From positions 1 through 52,033 of the forward strand of contig JAFVQC010000013.1 of NCBI GenBank assembly GCA_017504995.1: a stretch of 52,033 nt of DNA, read 5' to 3'. The DNA is from Clostridia bacterium (GTDB taxonomy: Bacteria; Bacillota; Clostridia; Oscillospirales; CAG-272). The first letter of the stretch is position 1; each line of letters begins with the position of its first letter. A model generated the notes under the pieces. The model worked only from the letters and a program-made list of their open reading frames with translations. It had not been told where the DNA came from and did no database searches. The position numbers and the translations under genes were made by a program. This document shows, piece by piece, positions 1-6,376 of this stretch.

Positions 1-455
1 GCGTTAGGGGACGCGCCAAAGGAAACTTTCTTTCGAGAAAGTTTCCTCTGGACTCCTTCAAAGAACTTGAAACAAGTTCTTTGGGTTCGTATTTCTCACT
101 TCTATTCTTTGTGACGAAAACGGGAGGAGCAAGCCCCTCCCCTACCAAGATTGAGGGAATCCATCGCATATCGTACTTTTGAGAGAACGATTACTTAAAA
201 TCATTGCGCCCACCGAAGAACAATATTTTTTAGGTGACGGTAGGGGAGGGGCTTGCTTCTCCCGCAAAAAACAGTCAAATTTCCGAAAACAATATTAAGA
301 AAAATAAAACCCATGCTTTGTTTTCTTTTTGCTTACTTTTTCTTTTTTAAAAGAAAAAGTAAGACGCATCCTCCTGCTTTGCTTTCTTTTGCTTACTTTT
401 CTTTCGCGAAAGAAAAGTAAGCGCGTCCCCATAAATTTTGAAAGGAAGAATGATT
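1..455. repeat. Composite hairpin/inverted-repeat region
   Basis: No gene is visible before the phosphoesterase. The stretch contains several nested inverted repeats: a hairpin built on AGGAAACTTTCT, one built on AAAGAACTTG, a 144-bp element with inverted ends (121-264), and two perfect palindromes around CTTACTTTTCTTT. From about position 45 onward it is a near-identical inverted copy of the last ~490 bases of the window. The hairpins may end transcription in both directions. Confidence 0.75.
121..264. repeat. MITE-like element, family A, copy 1
   Basis: It is 144 bp long and begins with CGGGAGGAGCAAGCCCCTCC, with the inverted match of this at the other end. The interior is non-coding. Copies occur at 13396-13541 and, inverted, at 51813-51956. 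The interior shares blocks such as AATATTTTTTA with family B (19656-19800 and 24619-24760), so both families look like one non-autonomous element with different terminal hairpins. No transposase is visible in the window. Confidence 0.7.
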
Positions 456-1145
456 ATGACTTACGTAGTATCCGATTTACACGGATGTTTGGAAAAGTTT
501 CAGAAATTACTCAAGGAGATCCGTTTTAGTGACAACGACGTGATGTACGTGCTTGGCGACGTAGTGGATCACGGTGACGCGCCCATGGAGCTGCTTTGTG
601 ATCTGAGCATGCGCTTCAACGTGATTCCGATCTTAGGCGACTGCGACTATCGCGCGCTCCGTCTGCTCACCGAGCTGGATCGGATGTGGAAGGGGGGCGA
701 CCCCGATCCCGCGATCCTTGGGGAGATGACCGAGTGGATCACCGACGGCGGTCAGCAGACCATGGAGGGCTTTAAGGCGTTGGACGACGACATGAAGGAA
801 GGAATTCTGGAATATCTTGCCGACTTTTCGCTGTACGAGGAAGTCACCGTAAAGGGCAGAAAGTATCTTCTGCTCCACGCGGGCATTGCCGATTTCGATC
901 CCGCAACGCCCTTGGAGGACTATATGCCAGAGGACTTTATCCACGAGCCGCTTGACGTAAACCGTCCTTATTTCGACGACGTAACGGTGATTGCGGGTCA
1001 CGTTCCTACCTACACCCTGCCCGAGGCGGAAAAGGGAATGATCTTTTACGGCGAGGGCTGTATCCTGATGGACTGCGGCGCGGCGTACGACGAGCCGCTT
1101 GGCTGTCTGTGTCTGGAAACGGGCAAGGAAATTTACGTCTCATGA
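456..1145 (+). CDS. Calcineurin-like metallophosphoesterase (serine/threonine phosphatase type)
   Basis: About 229 residues with the metallophosphoesterase motifs in order: DLHG near the N-terminus, GDVVDHG about 25 residues later, GDCD in place of the usual GNHE, and HAGI and GHVPT further on. These residues bind the two catalytic metals, so a cytoplasmic phosphoesterase is likely; the substrate is unknown. Three in-frame starts are possible (TTG 438, ATG 450, ATG 456). I chose 456 because AAGGAAG at 442-448 then sits at a normal distance. The stop overlaps the start of the next gene (ATGA at 1142), so the two are probably translationally coupled. Confidence 0.85.
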   Translation: MTYVVSDLHGCLEKFQKLLKEIRFSDNDVMYVLGDVVDHGDAPMELLCDLSMRFNVIPILGDCDYRALRLLTELDRMWKGGDPDPAILGEMTEWITDGGQQTMEGFKALDDDMKEGILEYLADFSLYEEVTVKGRKYLLLHAGIADFDPATPLEDYMPEDFIHEPLDVNRPYFDDVTVIAGHVPTYTLPEAEKGMIFYGEGCILMDCGAAYDEPLGCLCLETGKEIYVS

Positions 1146-2515
1146 ACAAAAACGAGAGCATTACCCTCGCCGTCACCGATCTGAACAACCTCGGTTGCGG
1201 CGTGGGGAGAATCGCGGGAGACGGACGGGTGGTATTCGTCCGCGGCGCGGTGACGGGAGATGTGATCCGCGCAAAGATCATCAAGGTCACCAAAAGCTTC
1301 TGCGTGGCAAAGCTTCAGGAGATCCTTACCCCCTCACCCTACCGCGCTCAAACCGACCCCTGCCAAGCGCCTCTCGCCTGCGGCGGCTGCGTATACCGAC
1401 ACGTGACCTACGAGCACGAGCTGGATCGCAAAAGAGAATACGTCGCCCACGCCTTTCGCAAGGCGGGGCTTTCCGAAGTTACGGTTCTCCCCGTAAAGAC
1501 CACGGGACGGGTAGGCGGTTATCGGAACAAAGGACAGTATCCCGTGACGAAAACCAAGGACGGCAAGATCCGCGCGGGCTTTTTCGCGTCCAAGTCTCAC
1601 GACGTGATCCCCGCGGACACCTGCGCCATTCAACACCCCTCCTTTGCGCCCATCGTGGCTCTGATCTGTGACTTTGCGGAGAAACACGGCTGGAGCGTAT
1701 ACGACGAGACAAGTGGGGTTGGACTTTTGCGACATATTTATCTTCGCGTTGGCGAGAAAACGGGACAGATCATGGTTTGTCTTGTGATCAACGGCGAGAC
1801 GCTTCCTTGTTCCGATGAATTTTCCTACACGATTCGTGTAGGACTCCCGTCTGTTGTGGGCATTCTGCTGAATATCAACCGCGAAAACACCAACGTGGTG
1901 TTGGGAAAGAAATATATCACCCTTTGGGGGAACGATTTTATTGAGGACGAGCTGTGCGGACTTTCCTTCCGCATTTCCCCCGACTCCTTTTATCAGGTCA
2001 ACCGCGACGGCGCGGAGCTGTTGTACGGTCTTGCGGCGGATCGCGCCGGACTTTCGGGGAAGGAGATCCTGATGGATCTTTACTGCGGAACGGGCACCAT
2101 CGGACTTTCCATGGCAAGCAAGGCAAAGAAGCTCTGCGGAGTGGAGATCGTCTCCGCCGCCGTGGATTGCGCGAGGGAAAACGCCCGTCGGAACGGCATT
2201 ACCAACGCGGAATTTTTCTGCGCCGACGCGGGCAATCGGGAGAATATTCTCCGCGCCGCGGGTGGCATGCGCCCCGACGTAGTGGTGATCGATCCCCCCA
2301 GAAAGGGTTCGACCCGAGAGCTTGTCGCCTGCCTTGCGGGGCTGGAAATTCCACGGATCGTGTACGTCTCCTGCGACCCCGATACCCTCGCAAGAGATTG
2401 CGTGTGGTTTGCAGAGGAAGGATACGAGATCGGTGAGGTGCAGCCTGTTGATTTGTTTCCGAGGACAGGGCATGTTGAATCTGTCGTTTGTCTCAAACGA
2501 CAGATTCAACAATGA
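1142..2515 (+). CDS. rlmD: 23S rRNA (uracil-5-)-methyltransferase RlmD/RumA family
   Basis: A 457-residue protein matching the usual length of this family, which methylates C5 of a uracil in 23S rRNA using S-adenosylmethionine. Visible parts are an N-terminal TRAM-like beta domain, a cysteine cluster with CGGC (iron-sulfur ligands), SPDSFYQVN, the SAM-binding DLYCGTGTIGLS, the DPPRKG motif, and the catalytic YVSCDP followed by HVESVVCL near the end. The start at 1142 is chosen because it overlaps the upstream stop; an upstream in-frame extension to 1109 has no clear ribosome binding site. The last codons form one arm of a perfect hairpin (2474-2510), and the gene tail is repeated downstream at 4281 and 5429. 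Confidence 0.92.
   Translation: MNKNESITLAVTDLNNLGCGVGRIAGDGRVVFVRGAVTGDVIRAKIIKVTKSFCVAKLQEILTPSPYRAQTDPCQAPLACGGCVYRHVTYEHELDRKREYVAHAFRKAGLSEVTVLPVKTTGRVGGYRNKGQYPVTKTKDGKIRAGFFASKSHDVIPADTCAIQHPSFAPIVALICDFAEKHGWSVYDETSGVGLLRHIYLRVGEKTGQIMVCLVINGETLPCSDEFSYTIRVGLPSVVGILLNINRENTNVVLGKKYITLWGNDFIEDELCGLSFRISPDSFYQVNRDGAELLYGLAADRAGLSGKEILMDLYCGTGTIGLSMASKAKKLCGVEIVSAAVDCARENARRNGITNAEFFCADAGNRENILRAAGGMRPDVVVIDPPRKGSTRELVACLAGLEIPRIVYVSCDPDTLARDCVWFAEEGYEIGEVQPVDLFPRTGHVESVVCLKRQIQQ
2474..2510. terminator. Perfect 17-bp hairpin inside the rlmD 3' end
   Basis: GTTGAATCTGTCGTTTG is followed by TCT and then its exact reverse complement. The left arm encodes the conserved VESVVCL of RlmD, so the right arm looks like an inverted copy generated at the gene end. 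No T-run follows, so termination is uncertain. Confidence 0.75.
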
Positions 2516-2700
2516 ATTGCGCGAGCGCATGAATTGAGTGCGTGGCACTCATGAATTGGCTTCGCCATGAATTGCGCCTGCGGGCGCATAAGGAAGGACG
2601 CGCAATTCAATTCATGGAGCGAAGCGAGAAATCATGATGCGATAGCATCAATTCATGACGGCAACGCCGTCAATTCATTAAAAATAACGCAAAGCGTAAA
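2511..2700. repeat. Array of small hairpins joined by ATGAATT
   Basis: At least six short hairpins follow each other, for example GCGC-gagc-GC, GAGTGC-gtg-GCACTC, GGC-ttc-GCC, GATGC-gata-GCATC and GACGGC-aa-CGCCGTC. The first group is separated by ATGAATT and the second by the inverse AATTCAT, so the array as a whole is an imperfect inverted repeat. It lies directly before the four-helix-bundle gene. I see no coding sequence here. Confidence 0.75.
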
Positions 2701-2724
2701 ATCGTTAATAAATGAGGACTTGTG

Positions 2725-3078
2725 ATGAAAGAGAACTTTTTAGTTGATTTATCAAAACAATTTGCCGTAGATATCGTCAATCTTTGCACCGATATCAAAG
2801 AAAACCGCAAAAGCAATGTTTTGCTAAACCAAATATTACGAAGTGGCACAAGTATTGGCGCAAATATCCACGAAGCCAACTACGCTGCAAGTAAGGCGGA
2901 TTTTATAAACAAATTCCAAATAGCATTGAAAGAATGCTATGAAACAGACTATTGGCTCGGTCTGTTCAAAGATACGCACATGATAACCGAGGAAGAATAT
3001 AAGGATATGTTCGCAAAATGCAGTAAGATACGAAAATTACTTATCGCTTCCATCACCACCGCAAAGGGAAATGGTTGA
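2725..3078 (+). CDS. Four helix bundle protein (S23/IVS-Avd-like family)
   Basis: A 117-residue, all-helical protein. The SGTSIGANIHEANYA segment is the hallmark of the family first described as proteins encoded in 23S rRNA intervening sequences and related to the Avd accessory proteins of diversity-generating retroelements; those bind nucleic acid. No reverse transcriptase or variable repeat is visible nearby. The start is ATG 2725, with GAGG at 2714-2717. Upstream is the hairpin array; downstream, at 3096, begins a leader motif that is repeated before the zinc-ribbon gene. Function in this setting is unknown; a role tied to the hairpin DNA is an inference. Confidence 0.85.
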   Translation: MKENFLVDLSKQFAVDIVNLCTDIKENRKSNVLLNQILRSGTSIGANIHEANYAASKADFINKFQIALKECYETDYWLGLFKDTHMITEEEYKDMFAKCSKIRKLLIASITTAKGNG

Positions 3079-3095
3079 GGACAAAAGTGCGTTTT

Positions 3096-3150
3096 GAGCA
3101 AGATTCGAAAGTCCGTTTTACAGCAGTACGGTATAACATATCGAAAGGAG
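3096..3150 (+). repeat. Leader repeat, copy 1
   Basis: Contains TTTTACAGCAGT (3116-3127), three variable bases, then GTATAACATATCGA (3131-3144), and ends in AAGGAG. The same arrangement occurs at 4894-4951 before another unrelated gene. TATAAC may be a -10 element, but no well-spaced -35 is present. Confidence 0.65.
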
Positions 3151-3157
3151 CAGCGCT

Positions 3158-4213
3158 TTGAAAGAAGAAAAGAACATTATAGAAGCAATATCTGAAACCA
3201 TTGCAAATGCTGGCGGTGATGAAGATTTTACTCTGCCGCTTGCAGCTTGGCAAACAAGTAATTCACAATCTGGCGAAATCAATGCTGCTTATATTGAGGA
3301 AATCAAGGCGTATCAAGCTTCGCCTACTGCGCCTTGCAATAAGACTACCGCACTCAAGCTCTTAAAGCGTTTTGCACGAAAGGATTTTCGAGAGTTTTGG
3401 ACTACGCCTGTTCTTGAATACCTTCCTGCCGTCAGCGAGGGTACGATGAAGTTATGCGAAACTGTTTATCCGCACGATGAGGCGATATGCTATGCAAAAA
3501 AGTTAATTGCAACACTTTCGGTTAAAGAATTGGCAAAAGATTTTCTCTACGGTGTCGCACATAATGCGCCCGAATACAGAACAGCACTTGCTTGTTACTA
3601 CTATATTAAAAACTTACCCGATCATGAATTTGAGAAAAAATACGTCGGATCGGTAGTCGGCAAGGACGGTGAATTTGAGGACAGATACAACGAAAATCGT
3701 TGCGAAATATGCCAATATCAGCATACTGTCAGCCAAGAGCCAAAGATGCAGTTTTGGTATATCAACGTTGATATGGTGCATTTCTATTTTAAAGCGTTAA
3801 TTCCATTCAAATTTGATCTTAACACGGCAATTATATTTTTAGAAGAATACAAAACACTTCCGCACCCCATTCATTCCTTTGCGGATTACGAGCATTTCAA
3901 AAAAATTATGGAGGTCATAGAAAATTCACCTCAAAACACAACATCAGGAAAACTACGCCGAGAATTGAAGCAATCCGGGCTTTTGACGATGACTATGGAG
4001 CAGATCGAAGCGTTTATTGATATGCTGGGGTATCTTAATATTTTACATTCAAACGACTCGTTTGGCGTTACTGCTGGACACATTTGTGAAAAAGATATGC
4101 TGTTACCGTTAAGCGACAGGGGGTATGCGGCTTATCCCGTTAACCGTTGGACGAGAAAATTCGGAATTGACTATGATAGCATCTCAATGCTTTTCGACGG
4201 GATTTACGAGTAA
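3158..4213 (+). CDS. Hypothetical protein, 351 residues
   Basis: I do not recognise a family. The start is TTG at 3158, seven bases after AAGGAG; no better ATG exists. The protein appears cytoplasmic, without signal peptide or membrane segment. It is rich in aromatic and acidic residues and contains an EICQYQHTVSQE segment with a lone cysteine and a C-terminal half that could form a winged-helix-like fold (RRELKQSGLLTMTMEQIEAFIDMLGYLNIL). It is flanked upstream by the leader repeat and downstream by a copy of the rlmD tail, which suggests it is cargo of an insertion at this hotspot. Confidence 0.7.
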   Translation: MKEEKNIIEAISETIANAGGDEDFTLPLAAWQTSNSQSGEINAAYIEEIKAYQASPTAPCNKTTALKLLKRFARKDFREFWTTPVLEYLPAVSEGTMKLCETVYPHDEAICYAKKLIATLSVKELAKDFLYGVAHNAPEYRTALACYYYIKNLPDHEFEKKYVGSVVGKDGEFEDRYNENRCEICQYQHTVSQEPKMQFWYINVDMVHFYFKALIPFKFDLNTAIIFLEEYKTLPHPIHSFADYEHFKKIMEVIENSPQNTTSGKLRRELKQSGLLTMTMEQIEAFIDMLGYLNILHSNDSFGVTAGHICEKDMLLPLSDRGYAAYPVNRWTRKFGIDYDSISMLFDGIYE

Positions 4214-4253
4214 AAAATATACCTTTTGTACTTACAACCCCCGTTTTTAGCAC

Positions 4254-4325
4254 AAAAATATACCTTTTGGTCTTATGACCCACGTCGAAAGTGTCGTTTG
4301 TCTCGAACGACGACTCGACAACTAA
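4254..4325 (+). repeat. Repeated rlmD 3'-end sequence, copy 2
   Basis: Reading from 4263 in frame gives PFGLMTHVESVVCLERRLDN and a stop, very close to the true end of RlmD (DLFPRTGHVESVVCLKR). A degenerate third copy lies at 5405-5455 (PHVKSVVYP). Both begin with AAAATATACCTTTTG. They look like gene-end duplicates left by insertions behind rlmD, or a tail carried by the inserted elements. Confidence 0.65.
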
Positions 4326-4349
4326 GTTCGCCCTTATGGGCGCGTCCTT

Positions 4350-4858
4350 AAGCCTTCCCTTGTCAGGGAAGGGGGACCGCGATAGCGGTGGATGAGTAGT
4401 CCATATATACGAGGTAACAAATGAAAGCATATAACAAAGATTTGGTCAGCAATGCACAGGCTCTGCGAAAAAATATGACGCCCGAAGAAAAGCACCTTTG
4501 GTATGATTTTCTTAAGCGGTTACCAATGAAGGCGCACAGACAATATAACATTGGAAACTATATCGTTGATTTTTATATTCCCAAAAAACAACTTGTTATA
4601 GAAATTGACGGCATACAGCATCTAACGGAAGAACATAAAGAAAAAGACCTTGCAAGAGATAAATTTCTTGAAGAACAAGGACTGGTGGTATTAAGATTTC
4701 CAAACGATAGTATCCGTAAAAATTTTGCCGATGTATGCCAAGTCATACTAAATCACATTGAAGTTGAATTTGAGGAATTAAAAAAAAGTTAGTTTTAGCG
4801 AGAAACTACTCATCCGTCACGGCTTCGCCGTGCCACCTTCCCTGACAAGGGAAGGCTT
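4350..4858. mobile_element. Candidate DUF559 element with composite inverted ends
   Basis: The left end (4350-4400) and inverted right end (4805-4858) share an outer block AAGCCTTCCCTTGTCAGGGA, itself a hairpin, and an inner block GGATGAGTAGT. Between them each end carries a different small hairpin (ACCGCgataGCGGT on the left, CACGGCttcGCCGTG on the right). The only gene inside is a DUF559 nuclease-like protein. The organisation suggests a self-contained mobile unit; transposition is inferred, and no target-site duplication is evident. Confidence 0.6.
4421..4792 (+). CDS. DUF559/Vsr-like endonuclease-domain protein
   Basis: A 123-residue protein that fits the DUF559 family, a PD-(D/E)XK-type fold related to very-short-patch repair (Vsr) endonucleases. 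Visible are the N-terminal LRKNMTPEEKHLWYDFL helix, the core VDFYIPKKQLVIEIDG with the acidic metal-binding residues, QH just after, and the closing VLRFPNDSI strand. The start ATG 4421 follows GAGG at 4410-4413. It is the only gene between two inverted hairpin ends, so it may act on those ends; that is inference. The family's biochemical role is not established. Confidence 0.85.
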   Translation: MKAYNKDLVSNAQALRKNMTPEEKHLWYDFLKRLPMKAHRQYNIGNYIVDFYIPKKQLVIEIDGIQHLTEEHKEKDLARDKFLEEQGLVVLRFPNDSIRKNFADVCQVILNHIEVEFEELKKS

Positions 4859-4893
4859 GGGTGCGGACTTGCCTTTGCGCACCGTCAATTTTC

Positions 4894-4951
4894 GAGCAAA
4901 ACTCAAAAGTTTATTTTACAGCAGTTTAGTATAACATATCGACAAAAGGAG
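4894..4951 (+). repeat. Leader repeat, copy 2
   Basis: Carries TTTTACAGCAGT (4914-4925), three variable bases and GTATAACATATCGA (4929-4942), then AAAAGGAG. It matches the segment at 3096-3150 although the genes that follow are unrelated, which points to a shared promoter or a recombination sequence. Confidence 0.65.
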
Positions 4952-4957
4952 ATCGAA

Positions 4958-5404
4958 ATGAAAAACAAATCCATTTCTATTCCAATGGGCATGGTAACAA
5001 AAAAGTTTTATTGCCACAAATGCGGAGCACGGTTAGATAAACACTCCAAAACAAGAACCGTAAGTCCAGGGGACCCTGATTATAGAAAGCACAACAGAAT
5101 CAATCATAGAACCCATATGATTGGAGATGTTGAAGTGACGGAATATGATTTTCAGTGTCCTTCTTGTGGAAATATTGTCGAATATGATGAACAACGTGTT
5201 ATTAAAAAAATTCAAATGCAATTACATAAAAACACGCTTTCTGAGGAAGAGATTCTCAACAACAAAGGAAAAGCGGAAGAGACGATGGATAGAAACGCTA
5301 AAGTATTTAAGGTAATTTTTGTCACAATTGCCTTGGCGGTCATTGGATTTATTTTTTACAGCAAAATCAAATCGGGAGATTTTTCATTTACGTTTTATTT
5401 CTAA
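4958..5404 (+). CDS. Zinc-ribbon membrane protein, hypothetical
   Basis: A 148-residue protein with two CxxC pairs (CHKC near residue 19 and CPSC near residue 68) that should form one zinc ribbon, followed by a charged helical region and a single transmembrane segment (FKVIFVTIALAVIGFIFY, about residues 115-133) near the C-terminus. It would be a tail-anchored inner-membrane protein with the zinc ribbon probably in the cytoplasm. The family is not recognised. Upstream is leader repeat copy 2, and downstream is the third rlmD-tail copy, so it has the same cassette-like framing as the 3158-4213 gene. Confidence 0.7.
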   Translation: MKNKSISIPMGMVTKKFYCHKCGARLDKHSKTRTVSPGDPDYRKHNRINHRTHMIGDVEVTEYDFQCPSCGNIVEYDEQRVIKKIQMQLHKNTLSEEEILNNKGKAEETMDRNAKVFKVIFVTIALAVIGFIFYSKIKSGDFSFTFYF

Positions 5405-5538
5405 AATATACCTTTTGCTCTCTTGCCCCACGTCAAGAGTGTCGTTTATCCGATAACGTCAGGTAAAGCACGTGATATAACGCCTTACGGCGCAAAATAA
5501 AAATTATTTTATCATTTTTAACACGGAGGATAAATAAT

Positions 5539-6345
5539 ATGAAATTTAAAATTGATCACGATTACCACATTCACTCCTTGCTTTCTTCCTGTTCCAGAGA
5601 TCCCGAGCAATCAACGGAACGAATTTTACAGTATGCAAAAGAAAACGGGTTGTCCCGAATTTGCTTGACTGACCACTATTGGGACAGTGCCGTAAAGGGC
5701 GCCTCAAATTGGTATATGCCGCAAAATTTTGATCATATCAGTCAAGCAATGCCCCTGCCTCAGGCTGATTCCGTGGAATTTTTATTTGGTTGTGAGACCG
5801 ATATGGATCAATATATGGCCGTTGGTATACCCCCCGAACGGTTTGACGATTTCGGGTTTATCATCATTCCGACTACGCATTTGCATATGAAGGGCTTCAC
5901 GATAGACATCGACGGGGTAGAAAGCAAGGAAAAGCGAGCGCGGCTGTGGGTCGATCGGTTAGACGCTCTGATGGGGCAGGATCTGCCTTTTGAAAAGATC
6001 GGCATCGCGCACCTCGCCTGTAAACTGATCAACCGAAATACGCGGGAAGATTACTTGGAAACCCTGAATTTGATCCCGAGTGAGGATATGGAACGCCTGT
6101 TCGCAAAAGCGGCGCTTCTCGGCTGCGGAATTGAGCTGAATCAATACGATATGTCTTTTTCCGATGAAGAAATCGATACCGTTCTCAGACCGTTCCGCAT
6201 TGCAAAAAGCTGCGGCTGTAAATTCTATCTGGGCAGCGACGCGCACCACCCCGCTTCCTTTGAGCAAACCAAAGAAATTTTTGAGAGAGCCGTTACGCTT
6301 CTTGATCTCAGTGAAAACGATAAATTCCATATCGCGGTAAACTAA
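5539..6345 (+). CDS. PHP-domain phosphatase (histidinol-phosphatase HisJ-like)
   Basis: A 268-residue protein of the PHP superfamily. It shows the metal-binding HDYHIHS motif at residues 7-13, TDHYW near 48, a further His in HLHMKG, IAHLACK near 158, and the closing GSDAHH near 235. Histidinol-phosphatase of the HisJ/HisK type is the nearest guess, but there are no histidine biosynthesis genes around, so another phosphoester may be the substrate. ATG 5539 follows GGAGGAT. The gene precedes the nitrilase-GDPD fusion by about 30 bases and may share its transcript. Confidence 0.8.
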   Translation: MKFKIDHDYHIHSLLSSCSRDPEQSTERILQYAKENGLSRICLTDHYWDSAVKGASNWYMPQNFDHISQAMPLPQADSVEFLFGCETDMDQYMAVGIPPERFDDFGFIIIPTTHLHMKGFTIDIDGVESKEKRARLWVDRLDALMGQDLPFEKIGIAHLACKLINRNTREDYLETLNLIPSEDMERLFAKAALLGCGIELNQYDMSFSDEEIDTVLRPFRIAKSCGCKFYLGSDAHHPASFEQTKEIFERAVTLLDLSENDKFHIAVN

Positions 6346-6376
6346 ATACAAATAGAGATAACAAAAGGAGTTTTTT

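Noticed and set aside
2511..2700. CRISPR array
   Set aside because: The units are variable hairpins with 7-base joints, not constant repeats with unique spacers, and no cas genes are present.
2725..3078. Diversity-generating retroelement around the Avd-like protein
   Set aside because: No reverse transcriptase, template repeat or variable repeat pair is seen nearby.
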